In this document: positions 27,691 through 37,200 of the stretch, piece after piece
Layout of the letters: every line of letters starts with the position of its first letter
Position numbering within the stretch: position 1 is the stretch's first letter
Assembly: GCA_025351645.1 (NCBI GenBank)
Contig: JANXVN010000307.1
Coordinates: 1 to 42,287 of the forward strand
Direction of reading: 5' to 3'
DNA length: 42,287 bases
DNA from: Ferruginibacter sp.
GTDB lineage: Bacteria > Bacteroidota > Bacteroidia > Chitinophagales > Chitinophagaceae
Program-made: the position numbers and the translations under genes
Notes under the pieces: model-generated
Database searches by the model: none
What the model was told of the DNA's origin: nothing
The model's input: only the letters and a program-made list of their open reading frames with translations

Positions 27691-27782
27691 TGTTGCCCCA
27701 GCAAATACAGCAGCTATGTGCATCTTCATAGGCGTCGCACGTTTGTACAGTTGTTTTTTATGGGGAGCTTTTACCACAACGT
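27691..27782 (-). repeat. Interspersed repeat, copy B (long form, inverted)
   Basis: Reverse-strand copy of the repeat seen at 17272. The core (27691-27751) reads on the minus strand ACTGTACAAACGTGCGACGCC... through GCTGCTGTATT, and is the same 61-base length as copy A. The extension carries TTGTGGTAAAAG. It faces copy C, 153 bases away, in the gap upstream of the A2M gene. Confidence 0.7.
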
Positions 27783-27904
27783 AGATATACTTCTAGGGTA
27801 ATAATTCGGTACAAGGGTGCTTTGCCTTTAATTAATATGGCATGAAAATGAAAACTATTACACGAAATAATAAGCTATCAAGGCGGGGAAGAGTGCCAAA
27901 TAGG

Positions 27905-27965
27905 ACTGAAGTACAAATGTGCGACGCCTATGAAGCCCCACAGAGCTGCTGTATTGGCCGGGACA
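27905..27965 (+). repeat. Interspersed repeat, copy C (core only)
   Basis: Matches the 61-base core of the family (GTGCGACGCCTATGAAGC and GCTGCTGTATTGG). The left extension seen in the other copies is not recognisable. It is in inverted orientation to copy B. The rest of the 610-base gap 27457-28066 contains no recognisable gene. Confidence 0.7.
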
Positions 27966-28066
27966 AAAAAAATAATAATTAAATAATTGTTAGTTGATAA
28001 TTAAAAACAACTTTGTATTTTGACTACATGCCAAAACAATAAACAAAAAACTACAAACAATAACCT

Positions 28067-29266
28067 TTAATAGAGCTGCTCATCATATTGCAACGAAGGC
28101 ATGGGGGCTTGTTTATTTACTAAAAATTTATTGCGCCATGCCACCACGGCACCTGTTAACGCTAGTAAAATTAACAGCGATAACCCTTTTCCCAGGCCTG
28201 CCCTTTCTGATATAAACCCTATGAGCGATGGACCGGTTAGAAACCCAATTAGGCCGCCAGTGGTTACCATGGCAAAACCTTCTACGGTGCTTACGCCGGG
28301 TATATTTGCGGAGGCACTAAAAAGTACCGGCACAATGCAAGAGGAGCCACAACCAATTAGTACATACCCTACAATTGCCAGTGGCACATTGGGCGACAAT
28401 ACTACAGCGGTAAAGCCAATGGCAGATAATATACAGCCGCATATAACTATAGTTTTACTGCCAATTTTAGCTATGAGCCCATCGCCATTTAAACGGCCTA
28501 TAGTCATAGCAATGGAGAAGCCCGCGTACCCTAAGCTTACCAACTCTTTGGGTGCATGCAGCGATTCTTTAAAATAAATAGCGCTCCAATCTGCCACGCA
28601 GCCTTCGGCCATAAATGTTACCATGCAGATAAACGAGATGCCCAAAATTGTTGGTGATGGCAGCTTGATGCCCGACCTGCTGTGGATAATATCTGTGTTG
28701 GCTAAGTACAGTTTTTTATTGCTGGTAATTACGATGAGTATGATGGCTGCCACAAGCACTATCTGCCAGCCGGAAATAAGGTGCATAGAAAATAACACTG
28801 CCGCTAAACCTGCGCTGGTAGCACCACCCAGGCTGTACATGCCGTGGCAGGTACTCATCAATAACTTATTATCCCGCTTTTCTAAAATGTTTACAGTGGC
28901 ATTGGAGGATACGCCGTTTAAAAAACTAATAACGCCAAATAAGTAAAGGCTAATCCATAACATAGGGCGGTTTACGGCGTTAATCTGCAATATCATTATT
29001 AAACATAAAAGCCGGTAGCCATTGAACATCCATTTGCCCACAGGTATTTTGCTGAACACCCTTGTTGATAACAACATGCCGGTGATGGCGCCTAATGGAG
29101 ATAGTAATAATGACAAGCCGAGGCTACCATCTGTAAAGCCAAGCCGTTGTTTAATGCCCGGTATGGCCGCTACCCAGGTGCCAAATAAAAGACTGGATGT
29201 GGCGAATAAAAAACTGATGGCCAGTGCAGGCTTATTTTTTACAAAGGATGAAAGGTTCTTTATCAT
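28067..29266 (-). CDS. Major facilitator superfamily transporter
   Basis: 399 aa with about 12 hydrophobic helices, beginning NKPALAISFLFATSSLLFGTW. The first-half loop LLSTRVFSKIPVGKWMFNGYR resembles the conserved loop 2-3 of MFS proteins. The overall look is of the small FucP/YbjJ-like or drug/sugar MFS group. It sits in the inner membrane; the substrate is unknown. It is divergent from the HD-domain gene across 258 bases in which I see no other feature. Confidence 0.82.
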   Translation of the reverse strand: MIKNLSSFVKNKPALAISFLFATSSLLFGTWVAAIPGIKQRLGFTDGSLGLSLLLSPLGAITGMLLSTRVFSKIPVGKWMFNGYRLLCLIMILQINAVNRPMLWISLYLFGVISFLNGVSSNATVNILEKRDNKLLMSTCHGMYSLGGATSAGLAAVLFSMHLISGWQIVLVAAIILIVITSNKKLYLANTDIIHSRSGIKLPSPTILGISFICMVTFMAEGCVADWSAIYFKESLHAPKELVSLGYAGFSIAMTIGRLNGDGLIAKIGSKTIVICGCILSAIGFTAVVLSPNVPLAIVGYVLIGCGSSCIVPVLFSASANIPGVSTVEGFAMVTTGGLIGFLTGPSLIGFISERAGLGKGLSLLILLALTGAVVAWRNKFLVNKQAPMPSLQYDEQLY

Positions 29267-29524
29267 TTGGATGGATAGAATTATAAATTATGCAGTAACT
29301 GCTATGCTTGTAAAATTAATGAATGCTTGTTTGTGCGGCACAAAAATTTATTAAGGCTATCATCTTATAAAAAGCTGCCATGCAAAAGCAGGCATGATAA
29401 ACACACATCACCTATACATTTTTACTGTATAAAAATAAATATATTGATAGGCAAGCATAGGACAAGTTTAACTTATTTTGCAAGTACATTTTTACCTTAT
29501 GCCTATTAACTATTAATTTAAACC

Positions 29525-30178
29525 ATGACAGAAATAGAAATTGAAATAGCAACTATAGATTTTGTAAAAAATACCTTGAAAAATGCAGAAAGCAGCCATG
29601 ATTGGTTCCATATTGAAAGGGTTTGGAAGAATGCCCTAACGATTGCCAAAGAAGAAAAAGCAGCTGTATTTATAGTTACGCTGGCAGCTTTATTGCATGA
29701 TATTGCAGACTCGAAATTTAATAATGGCGATGAAGGAATTGGGCCTTTAAAAGCAAAGGTATTTTTACAATCCATTAGCGTGCCCGAGGCAGTTGTACTT
29801 CACGTTGAAAATATAATTCGGCATATTTCTTTTAAGGGTGGAAATTTTGCCAGCACTTTTCACTCGCCAGAACTTGCGGTGGTGCAGGATGCTGACCGGC
29901 TAGATGCTATTGGCGCTATTGGCATTGCCAGGGCTTTTGCGTATGGCGGCTATAAAAACCGAAAGCTTTACAACCCAGCCATTGAGCCTGATTTAGCTAT
30001 GGCAAAAGATACTTATAAAAACAGCAACGCCCCAACCATAAATCATTTTTACGAAAAATTGTTGTTATTAAAAGATAAGATGAATACAAAAACAGGCAAG
30101 CAAATGGCAGCGCAAAGGCACTTGTTTATGGAAACTTTTTTAGCGCAATTTTATTTAGAATGGGAAGGTGAAAAATGA
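29525..30178 (+). CDS. HD-domain phosphohydrolase
   Basis: 217 aa. The HD superfamily metal ligands are visible: His29 in HDWFHIERVW, the His58-Asp59 doublet in ALLHDIADSKF, and Asp124 in VQDADRLDAIGAIG. The layout matches the bacterial YedJ/YpgQ-type HD proteins, which act on nucleotides or phosphate esters. The substrate cannot be assigned. It converges on nagA. Confidence 0.85.
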   Translation: MTEIEIEIATIDFVKNTLKNAESSHDWFHIERVWKNALTIAKEEKAAVFIVTLAALLHDIADSKFNNGDEGIGPLKAKVFLQSISVPEAVVLHVENIIRHISFKGGNFASTFHSPELAVVQDADRLDAIGAIGIARAFAYGGYKNRKLYNPAIEPDLAMAKDTYKNSNAPTINHFYEKLLLLKDKMNTKTGKQMAAQRHLFMETFLAQFYLEWEGEK

Positions 30179-30220
30179 GAGGCTGTTTGCCTGATAGATT
30201 TTTGCCGTAAACGCAGTGAG

Positions 30221-30242
30221 GCGAAAATTGAATAATTTTCGC
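30221..30242. terminator. Hairpin between convergent HD-hydrolase and nagA genes
   Basis: GCGAAAATT-GAAT-AATTTTCGC is a perfect 9-bp stem with a four-base loop in the 97-base gap between two convergent stops. There is no clean T tract directly after the stem on either strand, so terminator function is likely but not certain. Confidence 0.45.
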
Positions 30243-30275
30243 TGCAAAACTTTTAGTGGCCTGTGTGTAAGATCA

Positions 30276-31391
30276 TTATAAAACCAGCGATTCAATCATT
30301 TCTAAACCGTTGCTGAATGTTACGAACCTAGCCGGAAAACCTGCTGCTACACTGCCAATTTTATGTTGCATGCCGATTGCTTTTGCAGGCCGTGTGGTAG
30401 CCATTTGTACGGCTTCGTTTACGGTAACATTTAACTGTAGCACCGCATTACGCACTGCATCCGCCATTGATATGGTAGCCCCTGCGAGGTTGCCCTCAGG
30501 GTTCCTGTAAAGCCCATCTACCAATTTTGCTTCAAAGCCTTCCCACTTAAAGCTTTGTTTTTTTCTGCCTAAAAAAAGCGCATCGCTTATCAATATTAAT
30601 TTGTCTTTTTTTAACCGGTAGGCAAGCTTTGCTGCTGCAAAATCACAATGGGTACCATCTAAAATTATGGGTGCATATACCTCTTCATCTGAAAAAGTAG
30701 CACCTACAAGCCCTGGTTCCCGATGCCCGAATTGGGTCATGGCGTTATATAAATGCGTTACTAGTTGTATGCCCTTGCTAAAATAATATATTGCTTGTCT
30801 ATACGTCATGTTGCTATGGCCTGCAGAAATGATAAAGCCGCTATCCATCAGCATATCAAGCTGTTCATCCGTAAAACATTCCGGTGCTATGGTCATTACT
30901 TTTATAACATCTTTTCCATAGCGGATAATTTCTTCCAGCTCTTTATTTGTTGGCGTGCGTACATATTCGGCAAGGTGTGCACCACGTTTTATTGGGTTGA
31001 TGAACGGGCCTTCCAAATGCATGCCGAGTACGCCATTGTTGTATTTTTCCCTGTAATTTTTTATGGCTTCAATACCCTTTAAAATATTTTCGTGGCTGGA
31101 TGTTATGAGGCAGGGCAATACTTCTGTAGTGCCATATTTTAAGCTGCTATCATAAATATCGTTGATGCTTTCTTCGGTTGGGTATTGGCTAAAATAAAAT
31201 TGTTCGCCGCCGTTTATGTGTATATCAATAAAGCCTGCCGAAATATTATTTCCATCAAGGTCTATCTTTTCTATATTTTCAGGCACTTCTTTTTGTACGG
31301 ATTGAATGATACCGTTTTGAATAATAATGACGTTATCGTATATTATTTGGTTTGCCGTGTGGATGACGCTGTTTATGATTGCTTGTTGCAT
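30276..31391 (-). CDS. nagA: N-acetylglucosamine-6-phosphate deacetylase
   Basis: 371 aa, normal length. The amidohydrolase motifs are in order: GFIDIHINGG (53-62), HLEGPF with metal ligand Glu127, SAGHSNM with His192, THLYNAM with His213, and the catalytic Asp270 in LILISDAL. It converts GlcNAc-6-phosphate to glucosamine-6-phosphate in the cytoplasm during amino-sugar catabolism or cell-wall recycling. No nagB or nagE gene is next to it. The minus-strand sequence TATTTTG (31396-31402) ends four bases before the ATG and may be its -7 element. Confidence 0.93.
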   Translation of the reverse strand: MQQAIINSVIHTANQIIYDNVIIIQNGIIQSVQKEVPENIEKIDLDGNNISAGFIDIHINGGEQFYFSQYPTEESINDIYDSSLKYGTTEVLPCLITSSHENILKGIEAIKNYREKYNNGVLGMHLEGPFINPIKRGAHLAEYVRTPTNKELEEIIRYGKDVIKVMTIAPECFTDEQLDMLMDSGFIISAGHSNMTYRQAIYYFSKGIQLVTHLYNAMTQFGHREPGLVGATFSDEEVYAPIILDGTHCDFAAAKLAYRLKKDKLILISDALFLGRKKQSFKWEGFEAKLVDGLYRNPEGNLAGATISMADAVRNAVLQLNVTVNEAVQMATTRPAKAIGMQHKIGSVAAGFPARFVTFSNGLEMIESLVL

Positions 31392-31395
31392 GATA

Positions 31396-31402
31396 CAAAA
31401 TA
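31396..31402 (-). promoter_or_regulatory. Possible -7 element of nagA
   Basis: Minus-strand TATTTTG is one base shorter than TAnnTTTG and is followed by TATC and then the ATG. This is the same four-base spacing as at oxyR and the rlmI-like gene. Confidence 0.3.
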
Positions 31403-31514
31403 AGACGAATTTGTTGATACAACTGCAAGGATTTTTAAAAAATGAAATTTATCAAATTCCAGATAAATACTTCAAGGATTGCTCAACACAAATTACAAAA
31501 TTTTAGGAAAGAAA

Positions 31515-31542
31515 AAGCCAGCCATTGTTAAACGGCTGGCTT
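31515..31542 (-). terminator. Intrinsic terminator of fabF
   Basis: AAGCCAGCC and GGCTGGCTT form a 9-bp perfect stem with a 10-base loop, 23 bases after the fabF stop. On the minus strand the stem is followed by a T-rich run (TTTC TTT). On the plus strand it is followed by AAAAAA, consistent with a terminator for minus-strand transcription. Confidence 0.8.
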
Positions 31543-31564
31543 AAAAAATTAGCATTTAGCTTTT

Positions 31565-32815
31565 TTAATTTGTGTACTTTTTAAATATGCTGCTGGCAGT
31601 ATGGCCGCCAAAACCAAAAGTATTGTTAACGGCAAAATTGACCGTTTGGTGTATAGACTTGCCGAGTATGATGTTCATGCCTTCGGGAGTAGCTTCATCA
31701 AGGTTTATAGTATTTATTGTGCCGGGGATGATATCGAACTTTGTTGATAAAATACAGATGATGGTTTCTATAGCACCAGCACCGCCCAACAAATGGCCAG
31801 TCATAGATTTGGTGGCACTGATAGCAACTTTAGAATCACCAAATATTTTTTTAATGCCATTTAATTCACTCATATCGCCAAGCCCGGTACTGGTGGCATG
31901 TGCATTTATATAATCGATTTTATCGGGCGCAAGCTGCGCATCCTTTAATGCCTTGCTCATGCCCAAAGCCGCGCCCAGCCCGTCGGGAGCGGTACCTGTT
32001 AAATGATAAGCATCTGCAGCCATGCCGCCGCCAACCATTTCAGCATAAATTGTGGCACCACGTTTTATAGCATGCTCCATCTCTTCTAAAATAATTGCGC
32101 CAGCGCCTTCGCCCACTACAAATCCATCCCTGTCTTTATCAAACGGCCTGGAAGCACCAACGGCATTATCGTTATTTTTTGATAATGCCTGAGCAGCACT
32201 AAAACCACCTACAGATGATTCTGTAATAGCTGCTTCAGAACCGCCGGCAATCATAATAGTTGCTTTACCCATGCGGATGGTATCAAATGCATTAATGATA
32301 GCGGTATTAGAAGATGCGCAGGCTGATACTGTACAATAGTTAGGGCCATGCAGTTTGTTGCGGATAGATATTACGCCTGCCGCAATATCAACAATCATCT
32401 TAGGGATAAAATATGGGCTAAACCTTGGCGTGCCATCGCCCGTATGGAACTCTTTCAACTGAGCTTCAAAAGTACCAATGCCACCGTTGCCGGAGCCCCA
32501 TACTACACCTACTTCATACCGGTCAATTTCTGGCATTTTGGTAAAATCAAGCCTTGCATCTTTAATAGCCTGGTCGGTGGCTGCAATGGCGTATTGGGTA
32601 AAGAGGTCATACTTTTTTAGTTCCTTTTTATCGATGTAATCTGTAGCATTGAAATCTTTTACTTCACAACCAAAATGTGTCTTAAATTTTGTGGTATCAA
32701 ATTTTGTAAGGGTGCCAGCGCCGCTTTTACCGGCAACTATATTTTCCCAAAACTCATTTACCGAATTTCCCAACGGTGTTATTGCCCCAAGGCCGGTAAC
32801 TACTACTCTTAACAT
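31565..32815 (-). CDS. fabF: Beta-ketoacyl-ACP synthase II
   Basis: 416 aa. The condensing-enzyme triad is complete: Cys166 in TVSACASSN, His306 in NAHATSTGLGD and His341 in KSMTGHLLGGAGA. The N-terminus VVVTGLGAITPLGNS is typical of FabF. It elongates acyl-ACP with malonyl-ACP in fatty acid synthesis. acpP, which often precedes fabF, is absent; instead the upstream DNA is the remnant of a transporter gene that contains a -7 box. Confidence 0.94.
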   Translation of the reverse strand: MLRVVVTGLGAITPLGNSVNEFWENIVAGKSGAGTLTKFDTTKFKTHFGCEVKDFNATDYIDKKELKKYDLFTQYAIAATDQAIKDARLDFTKMPEIDRYEVGVVWGSGNGGIGTFEAQLKEFHTGDGTPRFSPYFIPKMIVDIAAGVISIRNKLHGPNYCTVSACASSNTAIINAFDTIRMGKATIMIAGGSEAAITESSVGGFSAAQALSKNNDNAVGASRPFDKDRDGFVVGEGAGAIILEEMEHAIKRGATIYAEMVGGGMAADAYHLTGTAPDGLGAALGMSKALKDAQLAPDKIDYINAHATSTGLGDMSELNGIKKIFGDSKVAISATKSMTGHLLGGAGAIETIICILSTKFDIIPGTINTINLDEATPEGMNIILGKSIHQTVNFAVNNTFGFGGHTASSIFKKYTN

Positions 32816-32859
32816 GTTTACGCTTTATTTTAATGGTATGATAATATCACTTTTAACTT

Positions 32860-33039
32860 TTATCCCTTTTTTTGCATTGCAAACATAAGCATTGGCAAGG
32901 CAACCAGGAATATAAGCCCGGCCGCAAGGTACGCATCACAGAAAGTTAATTTAAAAGATTGTTTTGCAATCACCTTTTACAGCGGCTGCAATGCCTGTTG
33001 TTTTGCTACGAAATAGATAGAATTACCGCCATAAAGAAA
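32860..33039 (-). pseudogene. Remnant of the 3' end of a DHA2-type MFS transporter gene
   Basis: The minus-strand frame reads VAKQQALQPL, an in-frame TAA (32977-32979), then KVIAKQSFKLTFCDAYLAAG and LIFLVALPMLMFAMQKKG before a stop at 32860. This resembles the last loop and final helix of EmrB/QacA-like (DHA2) transporters, where A-x-Q-Q-A-L and a Q-x-x-x-L-x-F-x-D-A/V-F pattern precede the terminal hydrophobic helix. Nothing upstream of ~33040 continues it: an in-frame stop lies at 33040-33042. It is therefore a gene fragment. Recognition is by eye. Confidence 0.5.
32880..32887 (-). promoter_or_regulatory. Probable -7 promoter element of fabF
   Basis: Minus-strand TATGTTTG matches TAnnTTTG and lies 65 bases upstream of the fabF ATG. 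It falls inside the coding sequence of the transporter remnant. No well-spaced TTG -33 element was found. Confidence 0.4.
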
Positions 33040-33326
33040 TTAATCTATTTAGTGGAACAGCGAACTGTTATTTGGTTATTACAGGTAATTAAGTAATAAT
33101 ACCGAACAGTGCTGTGTGTTGCGTATATTATTTATGTAAATTATTTATTTATAATTTATTGATGGCATTTTATCCGAAATTAAGGGCTGCCAACTAGCTA
33201 ATTACTTAAGCTCATTTTTTACGTTATACAGCACAAAAAAGCACCCTGCAAATAGTTTATACTATCCGCACGATGCTATCTTTTAAAATTTTACTTTTTT
33301 TATTCCGGTTTGCTGCTTGTTTCACT

Positions 33327-33459
33327 GTTCAAGTATCAATGCCGTTAAGTTAAGTGGTTTTTCGCCCCGAAGGGTTACAACGCCATCTACTTTGGAGAGG
33401 GGCTGGGGTTGAGGTAAAAAATAGTACAACTCTTAACTTAACGGCATTGGTTCAAGTAT
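33327..33459. mobile_element. MITE-like element with 10-bp target duplication
   Basis: The 113-bp element at 33337-33449 is bounded by 18-bp perfect terminal inverted repeats, CAATGCCGTTAAGTTAAG and its complement. It is flanked by direct repeats GTTCAAGTAT at 33327-33336 and 33450-33459. It has no open reading frame, so it must be mobilised in trans. A second copy ends the window. The rest of the 795-base gap 32816-33610 holds only the transporter remnant and AT-rich DNA. Confidence 0.85.
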
Positions 33460-33610
33460 TGTAAGGGCAGCGTATTTAAAAAAAAATTTAATATAATTAT
33501 TTGCTGTGAAATATAGGGATAGGAGATTTATACTTTGTAACATCCATAATGCATTGGCGGCGTAATTATTTAATCAATTAGCGATTGTCCGATAAACTGC
33601 TTCTGCAAGA

Positions 33611-33904
33611 TTATTGTTGCTGGCGCTGGCTTTCATACAAAATAGCCGTGTCCGCATTTTGCAGGCCGGGTAAGCCAATACTTACAGGTGTATTCTTTAT
33701 AGGCTTGTTTGGATATAAATTTTCCTGCAACAGCAGAAATAAAAAAACGATAACTGGTAGTAGCAAAAAAGCAACTACGCATAAATTAAAAGGTAAGCTT
33801 ACTGCTTTTCTAAGTGGGCTTACTAAATAAAAAAAAGTAGTAATAGAAGTATAAATTGTTAGCCATACTATCATGGCTTTCTGAAATGTTGATATTTTTT
33901 TCAT
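33611..33904 (-). CDS. Small two-helix membrane protein, unknown
   Basis: 97 aa. Two hydrophobic stretches (about 9-29 and 40-60) are separated by a short basic loop (SPLRKAVS), and the hydrophilic C-terminus ends in RQQQ. I do not recognise a family. The frame was preferred over the opposite-strand frame because of the coherent membrane topology and because TAATTTG (33907-33913, minus strand) sits just before the ATG. No neighbours suggest a role. Confidence 0.5.
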   Translation of the reverse strand: MKKISTFQKAMIVWLTIYTSITTFFYLVSPLRKAVSLPFNLCVVAFLLLPVIVFLFLLLQENLYPNKPIKNTPVSIGLPGLQNADTAILYESQRQQQ

Positions 33905-34299
33905 TGCAAATTACAGTTTAGAGGTATCATTATTATTTAAAAACGGTTAGGATTATTATTTAAAATTTAATTGCTTAAGTAGATTTGGTGGTTCCACCCC
34001 TAAGACGGGTTATTTGCCAAAAGGGTTGCATCGCCAAAAAATAAATATTTTAAACTGCTTACATTTTGCCCGGGCACTCGTAATTGGGCCTTAAATTTTT
34101 GATTGCCATACACATCCGATCTTATTTACATAAAATGCTTTTTATCAGCTTTAACATGCCCATTTATTTGCCTACAATCTTATTAACCCTTCATTCAAAG
34201 ATTAGTAGTACATTTAAATAGTTAAGTATATGTACACTTCATCGTTAACTGGTACCTATGAAACAATAAATGTTGCTATTTCTTTAAAAAATAATTAGC
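33905..34299. other. 395-base intergenic region without recognised features
   Basis: This region separates the small membrane protein gene from the divergent CheB/CheR hybrid gene. It is AT-rich. I found no gene remnant, repeat copy or consensus TAnnTTTG box in it, only the near-consensus TAATTTG next to the small gene. Confidence 0.5.
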
Positions 34300-37200
34300 A
34301 TGCCAATAACTTTACCCAATCATATAATTGCCATCGGTGCATCGGCCGGTAGCATGGACGAGATAAATTCATTTTTTGACCATACCCCACTTGATGGTGT
34401 TAGTTATGTTATAGTACAGCATTTATCGCCCGATTTTAAAAGCAGGATGGTTGAGCTTTTGAGCAGGCACAGCAAGCTTGAAGTAATAGAAGCAGAAAAT
34501 GGCATGGCGGTTAAAAGAAACCAGGTTTATATTATTCCGAATGATAAATTCATGACCATTAGCAATAATATCCTGCAGCTTTCAGACAAAAGCAAGGAAC
34601 GGGCGCCACATCATACCGTTAACAAATTTCTTTTCTCCTTGGCCGAGGATAGTGGCAAAAATGCAATAGCAGTAATACTTTCAGGGCTGGGCACCGATGG
34701 TACGGAAGGCATTAAGGCCATAAAAAAAGCAGGAGGCATGGTGATAGTGCGTAATCCGGAGACTACAGAATTTAATGGCATGCCGGCAAGCGCTATAGAC
34801 ACAGGCCTGGTAGATTATGTGCTTGAACCTGAATTGATGCCCGGCACAATAGACTATTATTTAAGGCATGAAGGAGAAATTAAAGAAAACAAAAAAGAGG
34901 ATGAAAAAAATGTGGTGGCTATACTTAATTTAATAAAAGATCAACTGCCCTTTGATTTTACAGATTATAAGCAGACTACTATTTTACGAAGGATAAAAAG
35001 AAGGGCGGGCTACCATAATTTTAAACGCCTGGAAACCTACCTTGATTTTTTGAAAGAAACGCCGGGTGAAATTGAATTGCTTGCTAAAGATTTTTTAATA
35101 AGCGTTACCTTTTTTTTTAGGGATAAAGAAGCTTTCATTTTTTTAAAGGCCCACATAATACCTGTAATGCTGGAAAAACTTCATTTACAGGAAGAATTAA
35201 AAATTTGGATAGCGGGTTGTGCTACCGGGGAGGAAGCTTACTCGATTGCCATACTAATATTTGAACAGTTAACAGGAAAATATAAAGATGTAGCCGTAAA
35301 GATTTTTGCAACAGATATAGACATAGCTGCACTGCTGCATGCAGGCAAAGGTATTTATGATGCTGGCATTACAGCACACGTATCGCCAGACCGAATAAAA
35401 AGGCATTTTACAGTTAAAGGCGACACCTATACAATAAATCCGGAGATACGTAAAATGGTAATTTTCGCCCAACACGACCTTGTAAAAAACCCGCCCTATT
35501 GCAACATGCATTTTATTAGCTGCCGTAACCTGTTGATATATATGACTGCAGCATTACAAAAGAAAATTTTTTCGATGTTGTTATTTGGGCTTAAAAAAGA
35601 GGGTTACTTATTTTTAGGAAGCAGCGAAAACCCAATTTCGATAATAGAACACCTGGAAATAATTGATAAAAAATGGAGGATATACAAAAGCCGGGAAACA
35701 AAACGGTTAACGCGTTTTGATACTTTTACCCTGCCAATGCCCAACGATAAAAAAGCAACTACCACTGCCTACTCCAGAGATGGCAGCCTGCTTTCGGGCA
35801 GCAGTTTACTGGCCGAGGCAACAAATACTACAATAGCTGATGAATTAGGCTACCTGGCAGTTTGTATAGATGAAAATAAAAACGCCGTAAAATCTTATGG
35901 AGACACCACTAAATATCTTTTACAAAAAAACTTTACCCTTAACCTTGCGGAATTATTGCCAAGGCCGCTTGCCATAGCATTCAATAACCTAAGCAACCTC
36001 GCATTTAAAACAAATACAACAACAAGGGTTAACGGCATAAAAATTAAGCACTACAACACGGTGATTAGCGTTAATCTTTCTGTTAGCCCATTGCCGGCAA
36101 ATAAAGAGGCGCATAATTACCAGCTTGTAATTTTTTCAGAAGATACCTTGGCTAACGTTGCGCAAGATCAAATGAGTTTTGATGAGAAAATATTTACCAG
36201 CCAATACATAGTGAATATCGAAGAAGAACTAAGCGAACTTAAAAGCAAACTATACTCAGCTAACTTACAATTGGAAGCATCTAACGAAAACATGCAATCT
36301 TTTAACGAAGAATTATTGAGCGCCAATGAAGAAATGCAAAGTACAAACGAAGAAATGCAATCTGTAAATGAAGAGCTGCACAGCATCAACGCCGATTACC
36401 AGCAAAAAAATAAAGAACTGCTGGAACTAAACGATGACCTTAATAATTATTTTCGCAGCAATATCAACGGACAGCTATTTGTAAACAACGACCTGTTGCT
36501 AATGAAATTTTCGCCCGGCACAGTTAAGCAAATAAACCTGTTGCAATCAGATATTGGCAGGCCGTTAAGCCATATAAGTACCAATATAAAGTTTGAAACT
36601 ATTGTAGAAGACATAAAAAAAATAATTGTTGAAGGAGATGTTATTACTAAAGAAATTGAAACCATTGATGGAAAATGGTACCAGATAATGACCATGCCCT
36701 ACCTGCAGCAAAACGATAATAATATTAATGGCGCCATCATTACTTTTAATGATATTACCGAATTCAAAAAAACTCAACTGGAACTTAAAAGCCAGTTGCG
36801 CATAAATGCAGACTTAGATAATTTTGTATACACCGCCAGCCATGATTTGTTAGCACCATTGGGCAATATAGAATTATGCATCGGTGTAATGAACGAAGTA
36901 AAAGTAGTAGACCCCGAATTAAATAAATTTTTAGTTATCATCAATTCATCTGTAAAAAAGTTCCGGTCGCTTATAAATGACATTTCAATTATTGCTAAAA
37001 TAGAAAGTGAAATGGTTGTTAAGGAAATGATTGATATAGAAGAAATAATAAACAATATTGAATGGAGCCTTGAAGATAAAATAAAGGCATCAGGTGCCAG
37101 TATAAAAACCAACCTTGAAGTAACCCATTTACTGTTTTCAAAAAAGAATTTACGCAGCATTTTATACAACCTTATTGGCAACGGCATTAAATTTAAAGGC

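Noticed and set aside
33585-33830. Plus-strand 81-aa frame overlapping the small membrane protein gene
   Set aside because: No signal, no membrane pattern and no promoter box, whereas the minus-strand frame has two coherent hydrophobic helices and a -7-like box.
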